Assembly (NCBI RefSeq): GCF_000515215.1 | Contig: NZ_KI911557.1 | Span: 4,273,741-4,337,740 of the forward strand | From: Methylomonas sp. 11b | GTDB taxonomy: Bacteria > Pseudomonadota > Gammaproteobacteria > Methylococcales > Methylomonadaceae | Length of the DNA stretch: 64,000 bases | Reading direction: 5' to 3' | Part shown: piece by piece, positions 40,679 to 50,059 of the stretch | Layout of the letters: each line of letters begins with the position of its first letter | How positions within the stretch are numbered: the stretch's first letter is position 1 | Made by a program: the position numbers and the translations under genes | The notes under the pieces: model-generated | The model's database searches: none | Told to the model about the DNA's origin: nothing | Seen by the model: only the letters and a program-made list of their open reading frames with translations

Positions 40679-41947
40679 ATGTTGCCGCAAGAGGGCCAGA
40701 TATTACAGAGGTTGAGCAAAGAGCAACGGAAAAATGTTCAGAATCTTTCAGCAATTGCAAAATTCGGCTTGTCGCCTGCTGGGGAGAAATTGATGCGTCA
40801 GCTTGAGTCGGACGACAAGTCTCTTGCCAGACGCAAGACTATTCAGTCTTTAGCACTTCAGATCGAGGATGAAATACCTCCTCGTGAATCCCTTTTTAGA
40901 GAGGCATTCAGGCTGGGGGTAAGTTACCTGCTCCTGGCCACTTTATTCTTCAGTCTGTCTTCATTCATTCCCTACCCGGAATCATATAAAAATGTCCCGG
41001 CAGACTCCGTCGATCATTCTGCGCTGGTCGAAATTGTGTCGGGACTTACATCTTTTTTCATCATGTCGATTGCAGTCTGGTATCTGCGAAAAAACAGCAT
41101 GATTCACAACATAATCATGTGTTTCCTTATATCTGCGGTTGTTTCCATTACGGATTATGTTCTCACACAGGAGCTCTACAAAATGCTCTACGCCCAAGAG
41201 GGCCAGAGTATTTCATTCATTGATAACATAATGGAATTGTTTATGTGTTGGGCCATGTTCTTTGGCTGGTCCAGCGTGTTTCTTACACTTTTGTATAGTT
41301 TTGATGTCAGAGACCGGGAGCGACAATTGGCAGCAGTTAGGGAAGAAGCACTTTCCGCACAAATGAAAGCACTGCGTTACCAGATCAATCCGCATTTCCT
41401 GTTCAACACGCTCAACTCCATTGCCGGTCTGATCGAGGAAGGCGCCGCCACGCGCGCCGAGCGCATGGTACTGTCACTCTCAACCTTTATGCGCACCACG
41501 CTTTCGCTCGACCCCATGCACGACGTGTCGCTCGTCGACGAAATTGCCCTTCAGGAAGAATATCTGGAGATCGAACGCGAGCGATTCTCCGACCGCATGA
41601 CGTTCAATGTCGACGTGCCGGAAAACGCGCGCGATGCCCTCGTTCCCAGCCTGATCCTCCAGCCATTGATCGAAAATGCCATCAAACACGGCGTCGGCGC
41701 CACCAGCGGTCCAGTCGAAATCGTTCTCAGCGCTTCCCGCATCGCCGACCGGCTGCATATTGTCGTGGAAAACGACATGCCGCGTGAAGACGCGCAAACA
41801 AACTGCCGTCCTGGCATTGGCGTTGGATTGCGTAACGTCGAAGAGCGCTTGCGGGCCCGGTTTCAAGAACAGGCGCACTTATCAGCCGGATGTGTTGTAC
41901 CCGGTCGCTACCGCGTTGCAATGGACCTACCTTGGAGGCATGTATGA
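40679..41947 (+). CDS. LytS/AlgZ-type sensor histidine kinase, second copy
   Basis: The 422-residue kinase starts at ATG 40679 with GGAGG eight bases upstream. It has a charged cytoplasmic N-terminal extension of about 75 residues that the first copy lacks, then four membrane helices (about 80-205). The DHp motif RYQINPHFLFNTLNSI holds H239, with LILQPLIENAIKHGVG and GIGVGLRNVEERL. From the DHp domain on it is almost the same as copy 1 in protein sequence. Membrane parts differ, so the two probably sense different signals but fed similar regulators. Its TGA overlaps the regulator ATG. Confidence 0.95.
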   Translation: MLPQEGQILQRLSKEQRKNVQNLSAIAKFGLSPAGEKLMRQLESDDKSLARRKTIQSLALQIEDEIPPRESLFREAFRLGVSYLLLATLFFSLSSFIPYPESYKNVPADSVDHSALVEIVSGLTSFFIMSIAVWYLRKNSMIHNIIMCFLISAVVSITDYVLTQELYKMLYAQEGQSISFIDNIMELFMCWAMFFGWSSVFLTLLYSFDVRDRERQLAAVREEALSAQMKALRYQINPHFLFNTLNSIAGLIEEGAATRAERMVLSLSTFMRTTLSLDPMHDVSLVDEIALQEEYLEIERERFSDRMTFNVDVPENARDALVPSLILQPLIENAIKHGVGATSGPVEIVLSASRIADRLHIVVENDMPREDAQTNCRPGIGVGLRNVEERLRARFQEQAHLSAGCVVPGRYRVAMDLPWRHV

Positions 41948-42750
41948 CCGGGTTCAGCGTTCTGGTTGCGGACGACGAGCCGCTCGCCCGGCGAAGGCTG
42001 GTTCGTCTGCTGAGTAGACTGGATTGGATCGGCCACATCGAACAAGCCGGCGATGTGGCGGACGCTCGCCGTAAGACGCTGGAATTGCAGCCGGACATTC
42101 TGCTTCTGGATATTCTGATGCCCGGCGGCAGCGGTTTCGACGTGCTGGAACAATTAGGCTCGGAGCTGCCCGTCGTCGTCTTCGTCACCGCCTTCGATCA
42201 TCATGCATTGCGGGCTTTCGAAGCCAACGCCGTCGACTACCTCACCAAACCCGTCGAACCAGGCCGTTTCAAGCAGGCAATGGAAAGGGCAAAAGCCGCC
42301 GTTGCAGCACGCAACCAAACCGACCGTATCGCCGAATTGCAAGAAACCATCGCCGCCCTCAAGCGCGCCTTGCGCGAACAACCCAAGCAAAACCACGAAT
42401 TTTGGGTCAAGGTCCGCGGAGAACACATCCGCGTCACCGAGGACAGAATCACTCGAATCCAGGCCGAGCGCGACTATGTGCGCATTCATGTCGACGGGGC
42501 GGAGTACCTCTACCACGAAACGCTGACTGCACTGGAGCAACGCCTATGCCCCGAAGACTTTATACGCATTCACCGCAGCGCCATCGTGCGGCGCGACGCC
42601 ATTGCTCGCATCAAACAAGCACCGTTCGCCGCCATGTTAGCCATCATGAAGGACGGCACCGAGGTTAGGATAGGCAGAACCTACGCGGCCGTCGTGCGCA
42701 AGCAACTCTCCAAAAATCGGGAAATTTATCAAGAAAACGAACCACGTTAG
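41944..42750 (+). CDS. LytTR-family response regulator
   Basis: The 268-residue regulator has a receiver domain (1-120) with the acidic pocket ADDE (10-12), phospho-acceptor D56 in ILLLDILMP, Thr in FVTAFDHHALRAFEA and the lysine YLTKPVEPGRF. A linker coiled coil follows, then a LytTR DNA-binding domain (about 150-260: FWVKVRGEHIRV...IQAERDYVRIHVDG...LEQRLCPEDFIRIHRSAIVRRDAIARI). It is coupled to kinase 2 through ATGA and probably serves both kinases, because the regulator behind kinase 1 has decayed. Targets are unknown; AlgR/LytR relatives regulate envelope and surface functions. Confidence 0.95.
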   Translation: MTGFSVLVADDEPLARRRLVRLLSRLDWIGHIEQAGDVADARRKTLELQPDILLLDILMPGGSGFDVLEQLGSELPVVVFVTAFDHHALRAFEANAVDYLTKPVEPGRFKQAMERAKAAVAARNQTDRIAELQETIAALKRALREQPKQNHEFWVKVRGEHIRVTEDRITRIQAERDYVRIHVDGAEYLYHETLTALEQRLCPEDFIRIHRSAIVRRDAIARIKQAPFAAMLAIMKDGTEVRIGRTYAAVVRKQLSKNREIYQENEPR

Positions 42751-42869
42751 ATCGTGGTTTTGCCATAGAAATATCTACGCCATTTCCAGCAAAACAATTA
42801 AGGAATCGAAAAGTCCACTGGGTTTTGGAGGAAAATCATTGGAGTCAATGAGTCGAATGGCAGTCAATT

Positions 42870-43016
42870 CAAAATGATTGGTCAGTGGCAGGAGTGACCG
42901 ATTGGTTGAAGTGCAAATGGCTGCTTTGTAGACCTCCAGTTCGCAGACTCTGAGTTTGGCTGACTGGCCGGTTTGGAGAAGTGTGACGGCCGGTTTAGGT
43001 CGAAACTGTAAATTCG
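42870..43016. repeat. Dispersed intergenic repeat B, copy
   Basis: The stretch has the sequence words TTTGTAGACCTCCAGTTCGCAG, GGCTGACTGGCCGGTTTGGAG and GTGACGGCCGG (each under 23 bases apart). These recur with changes at 50060-50290 (TAGACCTCTAGTTCGCAGA, GGCTGGCCGGTTTTGAGAA) and more loosely at 54770-54985. No gene is seen in the 450-bp gap between the regulator and the malic enzyme. Confidence 0.65.
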
Positions 43017-43199
43017 CTATTTCCATAAGCAGCCGACATTCACTACTGGTGGATTCGTGCCGGAATCGATGGCCTGAGTGGAATCGGAACTGGTTGCTGG
43101 AATACGCAAAATAGGTCTATTCAGTGTGACAAAATTTCTGGGGTTCCGGCTTACAACCCCAACCCCAGCACCGATGCCGTGCATTGAGGTTACAGCCAA

Positions 43200-44816
43200 T
43201 CAATACGTAGGGTTGTACATCATATTTTGCAAAACCTTCTTAATATCGGCTGGTTGCGGTGAGCGATTAAGTCCTTGCTCAAAAACATAGGCGGCCACTT
43301 GTTCGGCAATTTTTAAGGAAATATCCAGAATGTTATTAAGATCAGGGTAAATGGTGCCGTGCAGAAGATCGGCTTTTGAAACCTGTTTCGCCAGGGTTTT
43401 GGCGGCAATCAAGAACATTTCGTCGGTGACGATACTCGCATCGCTGGCTAATACGCCTAAACCCACGCCCGGGAAAATATAGACATTGTTACCTTGTCCG
43501 GGGATAAAATGCCGCCCATCGATATTAACCGGCGGAAATGGGCTGCCGCTGGCGAAAATGACATTGCCTTCGCTCCATTCGTAAGCTTGTTCGGCGGTAC
43601 ATTCAGAACGCGAAGTTGGGTTGGACAAGGCCAACATCACCGGGTGTTCATTATGCTTACATAACGACTTGACCACTTTGTGGTTAAACGTGCCGCCAAT
43701 ACCCGTCGCGCCTATCAAGACATGCGGCTTAAAGTGATTGATGGCGCCAATGAATGACAGCATCGGCTGATCATGGGCATACGGCAGGTTGTGCGGCATC
43801 AAATCGTCTCGTTCACGACAAATCAAGCCATGTTCATCCACGTACCATAGCCGCTGCAGGGCTTCTGATTCGCTCAGGCCTTCCGCTATCAGCGCTTGTT
43901 TGATCAAGTCGCCGATTCCGGTAGCTGCCGATCCGGCGCCTAAAAACATCAAGCGCAGGTCTTTGAAGGCATGTCCTGTTATGCGACAGGAAGCCAGTAC
44001 ACCGGCCAGAGCCATAGCGGCTGTACCCTGAATATCGTCATTGAAACACAAGACCGCGTGGCGGTATTTTTCCAGCAAGGCATAGGCGTTAGGTGTCAAA
44101 AAGTCTTCAAACTGAATCAATGCCTTCGGAAAAATCTCCTGCACGGCCTGCACAAATTCATCAACCAGCGCAAAATAGTCCTCACCCTCTAGGCGTTTCT
44201 GGGGCGAGCCCAAATACAACGGATCCTCGCGTAAGCCAACGTTGTTGGTACCCACGTCCAACATCACCGGCATGCAGTTTTTGGGATGAATGCCGGCACA
44301 AGCGGTATATAAGGATAGTTTGCCAATCGGGATGCCCATGCCGTTAGCGCCCAGATCTCCGAGCCCCAAAATGCGTTCGCCATCGGTGACAACAATCATG
44401 CGTACATCTTGTTGCGGCCAGTTTTGCAACACCTCTTTAATGCGCCCCCGATACTGAGCACTTAGCGTCAAACCCTTTTGTTGCTGGTAAATATGGGCAA
44501 ATTGCTGGCAGGCCTCCCCCACGGTCGGGGTATAGATGATGGGCAGCATTTTTTTGATATTTTCCGACACCAGACGAAAAAACAAGCGCTCATTGCGGCT
44601 TTGCAAGCTATTCAGAAAGATATAGCGGGCGATATTGCTTTCCTGTCGATGCATATTGGCTAAAACCCGGGTGAGCTGAATGTCTTGGGTCGTCACCGCT
44701 GTTGGCAGCAGGCCGTGTAATTTGTACCTATCCCTTTCTTCTAAAGTAAAGGCGGTGGACTTGTTAAGACTTGGGTTGTTAAGCCGGTCAATACCAACAA
44801 TCAGCTCTTCGTTCAT
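43200..44816 (-). CDS. maeA: NAD-dependent malic enzyme
   Basis: The 538-residue enzyme converts L-malate to pyruvate and CO2 with NAD+ (or NADP+) reduction. It has full family length. The malic N-domain contains NIARYIFLNSLQSRNERLFFRLV, the catalytic Tyr in LPIIYTPTVGEACQ and the Lys region of RGRIKEVL. Metal ligands lie in FEDFLTPNA / CFNDDIQGTAAMALAG. The NAD-binding domain has FLGAGSAATGIGDLI and IGATGIGGTF, and the end has ALSNPTSRSECTAEQA. It is a central carbon-metabolism gene with no mobile-element features and stands alone here. Confidence 0.97.
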   Translation of the reverse strand: MNEELIVGIDRLNNPSLNKSTAFTLEERDRYKLHGLLPTAVTTQDIQLTRVLANMHRQESNIARYIFLNSLQSRNERLFFRLVSENIKKMLPIIYTPTVGEACQQFAHIYQQQKGLTLSAQYRGRIKEVLQNWPQQDVRMIVVTDGERILGLGDLGANGMGIPIGKLSLYTACAGIHPKNCMPVMLDVGTNNVGLREDPLYLGSPQKRLEGEDYFALVDEFVQAVQEIFPKALIQFEDFLTPNAYALLEKYRHAVLCFNDDIQGTAAMALAGVLASCRITGHAFKDLRLMFLGAGSAATGIGDLIKQALIAEGLSESEALQRLWYVDEHGLICRERDDLMPHNLPYAHDQPMLSFIGAINHFKPHVLIGATGIGGTFNHKVVKSLCKHNEHPVMLALSNPTSRSECTAEQAYEWSEGNVIFASGSPFPPVNIDGRHFIPGQGNNVYIFPGVGLGVLASDASIVTDEMFLIAAKTLAKQVSKADLLHGTIYPDLNNILDISLKIAEQVAAYVFEQGLNRSPQPADIKKVLQNMMYNPTY

Positions 44817-45409
44817 TGCGGCCTACTTTTTTGTGATTATTCGTAACTATTCAGCAAACGGTTTTGATGAAGCGGAAAGTGTTTACGCTGAATAGTTAGG
44901 TTAGGTTTTGCAATGTAGTACAGATTTAAAGGCTTTGTCGATTTGCTATGCGCCTACCTCCGCCAACACACGCTGATAAGCAATAGACCGTCGGCAAACG
45001 TTCACTCAACTGCAATCATAGCTGGCGCTTGCTGCGCGGCAGTTCCGAAAGGCGTTTTGGCTTTTGTACGATCTTTCAAAGCCGAGGAAACGAGTGCGTG
45101 GCCTTTCAGTTTTCACCGAACTTCGTGCCTCGGACTCGCTACGGGGTTGGCTATAGACAATGGAATATAGATGATGGGCGCCGAGGCAGCTTGCAACTCA
45201 TAGAGGTTCCGAGCCTGCACAATATTCAAATCCCCACGCGTGTCGCTTCGATGCGCTGGCCAGGTAGTGCATGAATTCTTGGATGTCCTTGCTCGGCACT
45301 TCAGATCCATGTCAAAAAACAAATAGCGAAGCACCTTTTTGCGTCCCAGCTGCGCTACGTGCCGGATGGGGCGGATTTGCTGGTCATTGCTCCTTACGTT
45401 ACCGGCTAT
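44817..45409. other. 590-bp gap with no gene I can support
   Basis: Short open frames on both strands lack ribosome-binding sites and recognisable content. The sequence from about 45000 to 45380 is mixed in composition, and CGGACTCGCTACGGGG and GCGCTACGTGCC could be parts of decayed coding sequence. Nothing can be named. Confidence 0.4.
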
Positions 45410-46216
45410 TTAGGACAGTAGACACCCGCCTTTTCCTCCAAAGATTCGACGGCAACGCGCTAGAGCTGCCACGCTGAACCCCAGCCCGAACACCGGTAAC
45501 AAGGCCGGCACCGGCACAGGCACGAGGGCGTCTTTCACAGCCTGATAGGTAAATTGGCCGTTGCTGGTAGGCAGCAGCCCGTAGGTGGCCGAGGTGACCG
45601 TCACGCCGTCGGGAACGTCGATTCCAGTCAGTAGCGCGGTGTGCGCGAAGTCGAGCCCAAAGGCGCTGAATGTATTCCCGCTCGAATAGATGGCAAAATA
45701 GCCGAACAGATCGAGTGGAACGCCGGCGAACGCACTGCCGCTGATCGAGAGCGGGATCGACACGTTGCCTGTTGCCGTCGAGATTACTGGCGTCTCGCGG
45801 GAGAGATCGGTGAAGTTGCCCTGCAGGTGCAGAGCGACATCGTAGGACCAGTCGCCCACGCCCGGGTTGTGATTGGTCACCACTCCATTGGCGAGGAAGC
45901 TGATCGTGATCGGCACTGGGCCCGTGCCTGACAGCGTGATCGTATCGCGGAATGAGCCGATCGCCTGCGCAAAGCCGATATCGGTGGGTGCGTTCGCGGA
46001 CAGTTTGACGACGCCGAAATCGGCGGTGGCGGTGGCGCTGCTTCCGTCGAGCGCAGAAGCGGCGCTCGACGCCGCGCCGGGAACCACGTGGAAATCCTCA
46101 ACGAGCATTTGCGTGTCTCTGTTGGTCACGATTGTGCGCGAATAGGTCTGCGGAGCAGCGAGCGCGGGGACCGAAGCGATGAGCAACAGCGAGGCGGCGA
46201 GCAATAAGGTTTTCAT
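45410..46216 (-). CDS. Secreted CTERM-like protein, GC-rich
   Basis: The 268-residue precursor has a clean signal peptide (MKTLLLAASLLLIASVPALA). The Thr/Ser/Gly-rich beta-type body (NRDTQMLVEDFHVVPGAASSAASALDG ... GYFAIYSSGNTFSAFGLDFAHTALLTGI) is exported. The tail is VPVPALLPVFGLGFSVAALARCRRIFGG, a VPxPA-type sorting signal followed by basic residues. Codon use is visibly richer in G/C than its neighbours (runs such as GGCGGTGGCGGTGGCGCTGC), suggesting acquisition from another genome. It has no operon partner. Confidence 0.8.
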   Translation of the reverse strand: MKTLLLAASLLLIASVPALAAPQTYSRTIVTNRDTQMLVEDFHVVPGAASSAASALDGSSATATADFGVVKLSANAPTDIGFAQAIGSFRDTITLSGTGPVPITISFLANGVVTNHNPGVGDWSYDVALHLQGNFTDLSRETPVISTATGNVSIPLSISGSAFAGVPLDLFGYFAIYSSGNTFSAFGLDFAHTALLTGIDVPDGVTVTSATYGLLPTSNGQFTYQAVKDALVPVPVPALLPVFGLGFSVAALARCRRIFGGKGGCLLS

Positions 46217-47086
46217 CTGCTATTTATCCTTCTTTTAGCCCCAACCGGTAGAAACATACCCGACGGCCCGGACGTTAATACGAAACGATACCTACTGTAA
46301 CTATATTTGTTGCCCAGTAGGGGACGGGGGCAAAGGCGCGAACATCGACTGGTTCGTCGACCACATGCATCTAAGATGGACTGGCATTTCTGTCCGAATT
46401 TTTTTCCGAACAACCCGCTGCTAGGTCTTTATTTCTGACACCTAAAAAGTTATTAAGCTGTTAAGGGTACGTATACCATGAAACATGGGTCGCAACACTA
46501 AATTTGTGAACAAGGATTTTCCCTTCCGTATATCATCCAAACGGAGCCCATAGCTGATATTGGAGGTTGTCATGTTGACCGTTACCTCATCCTTACCCCA
46601 GGCGTTCGAGTTGAAGCTTAGCTTACGCAATAATCCGGACCAGCAACGCCATAATTTTCATAACTGGCTTAGGTTTTATATGGATTTTTCAATAAATACG
46701 GCCATTACCCGACCGTCGGGCTCGCTATCCAATTTTGACAGTTATGGCAACCTGTGCTCCACTGACTGTCCGGTATTTGGCGAGCAAATTTAGATTATCG
46801 CAGCCGCACCTCGTCATCAACTGCCAGTCACTGATTTCAACCCCACCGGCAAAGATCAGTCTCCAAGCTGTACTTCACCTTGAGTTCGTAAAACTTGACA
46901 CAGTTCACAAATTCGGTTGAAGATGTCTAAACATTACAAGGCTTGATACTGAGTTCTGATTAACACCAAACTCCAAACGTTAATATTTTGCGTTGCATGT
47001 TGCGCTAAGGGCAAAAGGCTAACGCAAAAAGCTAGCTGGCAAACCGTTGGCAATTTTTTTATGTTTTAACAACATGGAGTATGGAA
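46217..47086. other. 870-bp non-coding region containing repeat A
   Basis: No convincing gene is seen. It contains dispersed repeat A copy 2 (46708-46802) and an AT-rich leader to the next secreted-protein gene. A small frame at 46560-46793 ends within the repeat and is not supported. Confidence 0.4.
46708..46802. repeat. Dispersed intergenic repeat A, copy 2
   Basis: It matches 33505-33605 in order and orientation (CCGACCGTCGGG, GGCAACCTGTG, TGTCCGGTATT, GGCGAGCAA). Confidence 0.7.
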
Positions 47087-47827
47087 ATGCGATTCAACAA
47101 ACCTCTGCTGGCCGCCGGCCTGCTACTGAGCTTAGCAGCCCTCAATGCCGAGGCCACATTAACGTCTTATACCTCAGCCGGTAAAAACCTGGTGTATAGC
47201 AGCATCGGCGGCGTCACCTGGACCGCCGACGCCAATCTGCTGGGCACCCTGGAAGCCAGTAATGCCAATCTGATCAATACCATCATCAGTACCATCGGCT
47301 CTATCACCGATACCCCCAATATTTTTGACATCCCCGTCAATAGCGGTAGCCACACCCTAAACACAGGCGACTTCGGCACTAACGGCGCGGTCTCCTGGTT
47401 TGGCGCCCAAGCCTTTACCAAGTACCTCAACTCTATCAACTACGCCGGTTCCAACCAGTGGGCCTTGCCGGCCGCAGGCATTACCCCGATCGGCTATTCC
47501 CATCCCTTCACGTCATTCGGCCAGTTGTTCTACAACGAATTAGGGGGTACAGCGAGCAACAACATTCCCAACACCGCCAACTTCATCAACGAGCAAGCCT
47601 CAGCGTACTGGTTGGCTACGGAGGCGGATTTTATTCCTGACCTCGCTTACCTTTTCAATACCTCCAATGGTGGACTAGGCGATGTCGACTATAAGTACAA
47701 ACTGTTGTACGCATGGGCAGTCAGCCCAGGGCAAGTGGCCGCCGTGCCGGTGCCAGGTGCGATCTGGCTGATGGTGACTGGACTGGTGGGATTGCTGGGT
47801 TTAAAACGTCGCGGGCTCGCTAGGTAA
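47087..47827 (+). CDS. DUF1566-like secreted protein with VPVPG-CTERM tail
   Basis: The 246-residue precursor starts at ATG 47087, seven bases after GGAG. It has a signal peptide (MRFNKPLLAAGLLLSLAALNAEA) and a body that follows the protein at 31310 almost motif by motif: YSSIGGVTWTADANLLGTL, NSINYAGSNQWALPAAGITP, ELGGTASNNIPNTANFINEQ and YAWAVSPG. The tail is VPVPGAIWLMVTGLVGLLGLKRRG, a full sorting signal. The pair are paralogues, one inside the 7.1-kb island and one outside it. Confidence 0.85.
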   Translation: MRFNKPLLAAGLLLSLAALNAEATLTSYTSAGKNLVYSSIGGVTWTADANLLGTLEASNANLINTIISTIGSITDTPNIFDIPVNSGSHTLNTGDFGTNGAVSWFGAQAFTKYLNSINYAGSNQWALPAAGITPIGYSHPFTSFGQLFYNELGGTASNNIPNTANFINEQASAYWLATEADFIPDLAYLFNTSNGGLGDVDYKYKLLYAWAVSPGQVAAVPVPGAIWLMVTGLVGLLGLKRRGLAR

Positions 47828-48019
47828 TTCCTTTATGAGAGTGCTTAAGTTCTTTTTTTAGGGCATAGGGGTGATATCCATGAGGCCTTTTTGCGGGAAT
47901 AGAATTTGCCAGATTGCGAGCCCTGGTAATATGCCTAGTAATCGGAATGCCTTGGTATTTGACGGGTCGTTTTAAGGGCTGAACCAGTCGTTTCTTAGAG
48001 ATTTATATCTGGCTTTTTG

Positions 48020-48130
48020 GGTCGGTTTAACTCAGTGACGACTGGCCGCTTTCGGGAGTCGGCCGCTCAATGTCCGCTTTCTGGAGATGAATCAGAAGAG
48101 AAGGCGGCTCCTTGGCGACCCAAATTGTGT
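48020..48130. repeat. Dispersed intergenic repeat B, partial copy
   Basis: GACTGGCCGCTTTCGGGAGTCGG, TCAATGTCCGCTTTCTGGAG and GGCGACCCAAA are laid out like 50170-50272 (GGCGGCTTTCGGGTATCGG, TCAATGACGGCTTCCGG, GGCGACCCAAA). The surrounding 600-bp gap (47828-48429) holds no gene. Confidence 0.6.
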
Positions 48131-48429
48131 AATATGGCTGAGCGCAAGTTAAGACTAATCACTTTTAATGTCAGTATTTTTTACACTGCCCAGTTTAGGT
48201 AAAATTAGCTTGTTAATTATGCGTATGAATAGATGAGCAATTTTTATACTGGTATTAAGTTTGCCTTAATTTAACTGGATCTTTTTAGCTTAACGCTATC
48301 TTGCTCAATATTCAATTAATTAACTTTACCCCGCTTAAAGTCGGTCGGGACAGAAGAATATACAGCTTCTGATTTACTTACCAAAAGGTGCTAGAAACTC
48401 ATTTTATCAAGTCAACTTGGGATTTAATC

Positions 48430-49059
48430 ATGAAGCATATTAGTAAAAAATTAACGACAGTCTCCGCAACACTTGTTCTGCTCTTAAGTTCAACAACACA
48501 GGCGTCGCCGGTAACAAATTTGGTAACCAATGGATCAATGAACTTTTCCCTTGGTAAACCAACGGGCTGGACTTTAATCACTCCCGGCGGCGAGTTATGG
48601 AATACTTTTGAACCTGGCATCCACAGTAGTGACGGTGGCTCTTATTTTGGCATTCAGGACTTAAACGCTTTTGCACCCAGATTTTCTGCTGGTGGTATTT
48701 ATCAAACCATTGATAACCTAACCGTTGGTGCAACATACAGCCTGTCATTTGAATCGAATGAGGAACATACCAACCCTAATTTCTTGGCACAATGGAAAGT
48801 GTCTTTTGGAAACCAAACTGGATTTAGCACCTTAACCAACACCACTTGGATTACCGACACTCTGCAATTTACCGCGACCAACACCTCAGAGACATTAAAG
48901 TTTTTGGCAACATTTCTGCCGGGCGCAAACCCGCAGATCCTTAATCTCGATGGCGTCACTTTGACGCAAACATCTTCCGTTCCCGTTCCTGCTGCCATTT
49001 GGTTGTTCGGTTCAGCAGTTACTGGTTTGATCGGCTTTGGAAGACGAAAAACAAATTAA
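48430..49059 (+). CDS. Secreted VPVPA-CTERM protein with a DUF642/CBM-like domain
   Basis: The 209-residue precursor starts at ATG 48430 (MKHISKKLTTVSATLVLLLSSTTQA, signal peptide). The body has NLVTNGSMNFSLGKPTGWTLITPGGELWNT and IYQTIDNLTVGATYSLSFE...TLQFTATNTSETLKFLATFLPG...LNLDGVTL. This is the jelly-roll pattern of DUF642/carbohydrate-binding PEP-CTERM proteins. The tail is VPVPAAIWLFGSAVTGLIGFGRRKTN. It may bind polysaccharide outside the cell. Confidence 0.9.
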   Translation: MKHISKKLTTVSATLVLLLSSTTQASPVTNLVTNGSMNFSLGKPTGWTLITPGGELWNTFEPGIHSSDGGSYFGIQDLNAFAPRFSAGGIYQTIDNLTVGATYSLSFESNEEHTNPNFLAQWKVSFGNQTGFSTLTNTTWITDTLQFTATNTSETLKFLATFLPGANPQILNLDGVTLTQTSSVPVPAAIWLFGSAVTGLIGFGRRKTN

Positions 49060-49100
49060 TTTGCATTGTTCAGGCAGTATTCGAGCTTGATCGATTTAAT

Positions 49101-49136
49101 ACGGCGCTTTTGCTCAACTCAGCAAGCGCCGTTTTT
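49101..49136 (+). terminator. Terminator after the CTERM protein gene
   Basis: ACGGCGCTTTTGCT pairs with AGCAAGCGCCGT (49101-49132), followed by a T-rich run. It lies about 40 bases after the stop codon and before the next gene. Confidence 0.8.
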
Positions 49137-49158
49137 GTTTGTGATTATCGAGTAAACC

Positions 49159-49995
49159 ATGGAACTAATAAATCAATGGATACAATTACTTGCAGAGAGT
49201 ACACCAAGATTCTTTGGATTAGCCGCTTGGCTGCTAATCATCATGTTGTTATTTATCCCGTTAGAGCGCTTATGGCCCGTAAAAAAACAAAAAGTCTTTC
49301 GTAAAAATTTTATTGATGACCTTTTCTACTACTTTATGGGCGGTATTATTCCCGCTTTTTTTGTAGTGGCGATCCTTTACCCGGCGAAACTCGCACAAGC
49401 TCAAATCCCGCACGATTTCTACGCTTGGGTTGGCGAGCTGCCGTTCTGGTGGCGTCTGGCGGCCACCCTAGTGATGGGGGAAATTGCCTATTATTGGGCG
49501 CACCGTTGGTCACACGAGATTCCCTATTTATGGCGATTTCATTCTATCCATCATAGTCCGACAGAGATTGATTGGCTGGTGAATACTCGGGCACATCCAA
49601 TTGATTTGGCTTTTGACCGTTCAGTCAGCTCCACTTTTCTACTCCTTGTTGGACTGGGTCATCAATCGGATAGCGACATCTTGGATCTGGTGGCTACGAT
49701 TCTGATCTTTAACACCACCTGGGGCTTTTTTATCCATACTAATTGTCGTATCCGCCTCGGTTTCCTGGAATATTTGATTACCAGCCCAGCATTCCATCAT
49801 TGGCATCATGCTAACGATAATCCCGAGGTCATCAATAAAAACTACTCGGCATTATTCCCCTGGGTAGATAAATTGTTTGGCACGTTTTATCTCCCACGCA
49901 AGCAACTTCCGCAACATTACGGCATTAATAATTCAATGCCAGAGACCTTGGTAGATCAGTTGCTTATGCCATTTCGTAAACGCACCAGCAAATAA
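49159..49995 (+). CDS. Sterol desaturase/fatty-acid-hydroxylase-family protein
   Basis: The 278-residue integral membrane diiron enzyme has the histidine motifs of the family: HRWSH (115-119), HSIHH (128-132), an extra His (193) and HHWHH (213-217). The membrane helices are at 20-36, 55-75, 100-114 and 160-192. The enzyme is predicted to hydroxylate or desaturate a lipid or sterol-like substrate using O2. Methanotrophs make sterols and hopanoids, so a role there is possible but not shown. It is separated from its neighbour by a terminator. Confidence 0.92.
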   Translation: MELINQWIQLLAESTPRFFGLAAWLLIIMLLFIPLERLWPVKKQKVFRKNFIDDLFYYFMGGIIPAFFVVAILYPAKLAQAQIPHDFYAWVGELPFWWRLAATLVMGEIAYYWAHRWSHEIPYLWRFHSIHHSPTEIDWLVNTRAHPIDLAFDRSVSSTFLLLVGLGHQSDSDILDLVATILIFNTTWGFFIHTNCRIRLGFLEYLITSPAFHHWHHANDNPEVINKNYSALFPWVDKLFGTFYLPRKQLPQHYGINNSMPETLVDQLLMPFRKRTSK

Positions 49996-50059
49996 GGACT
50001 CTACCCCACGGAAGTGCAAAATTCGATCAATTTAATTGGAAGGGCGGTGTTTTTTAAGA

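Noticed and set aside
46560..46920. Small plus-strand frames in the gap before the CTERM protein at 47087
   Set aside because: They run through dispersed repeat A and lack protein-like composition.
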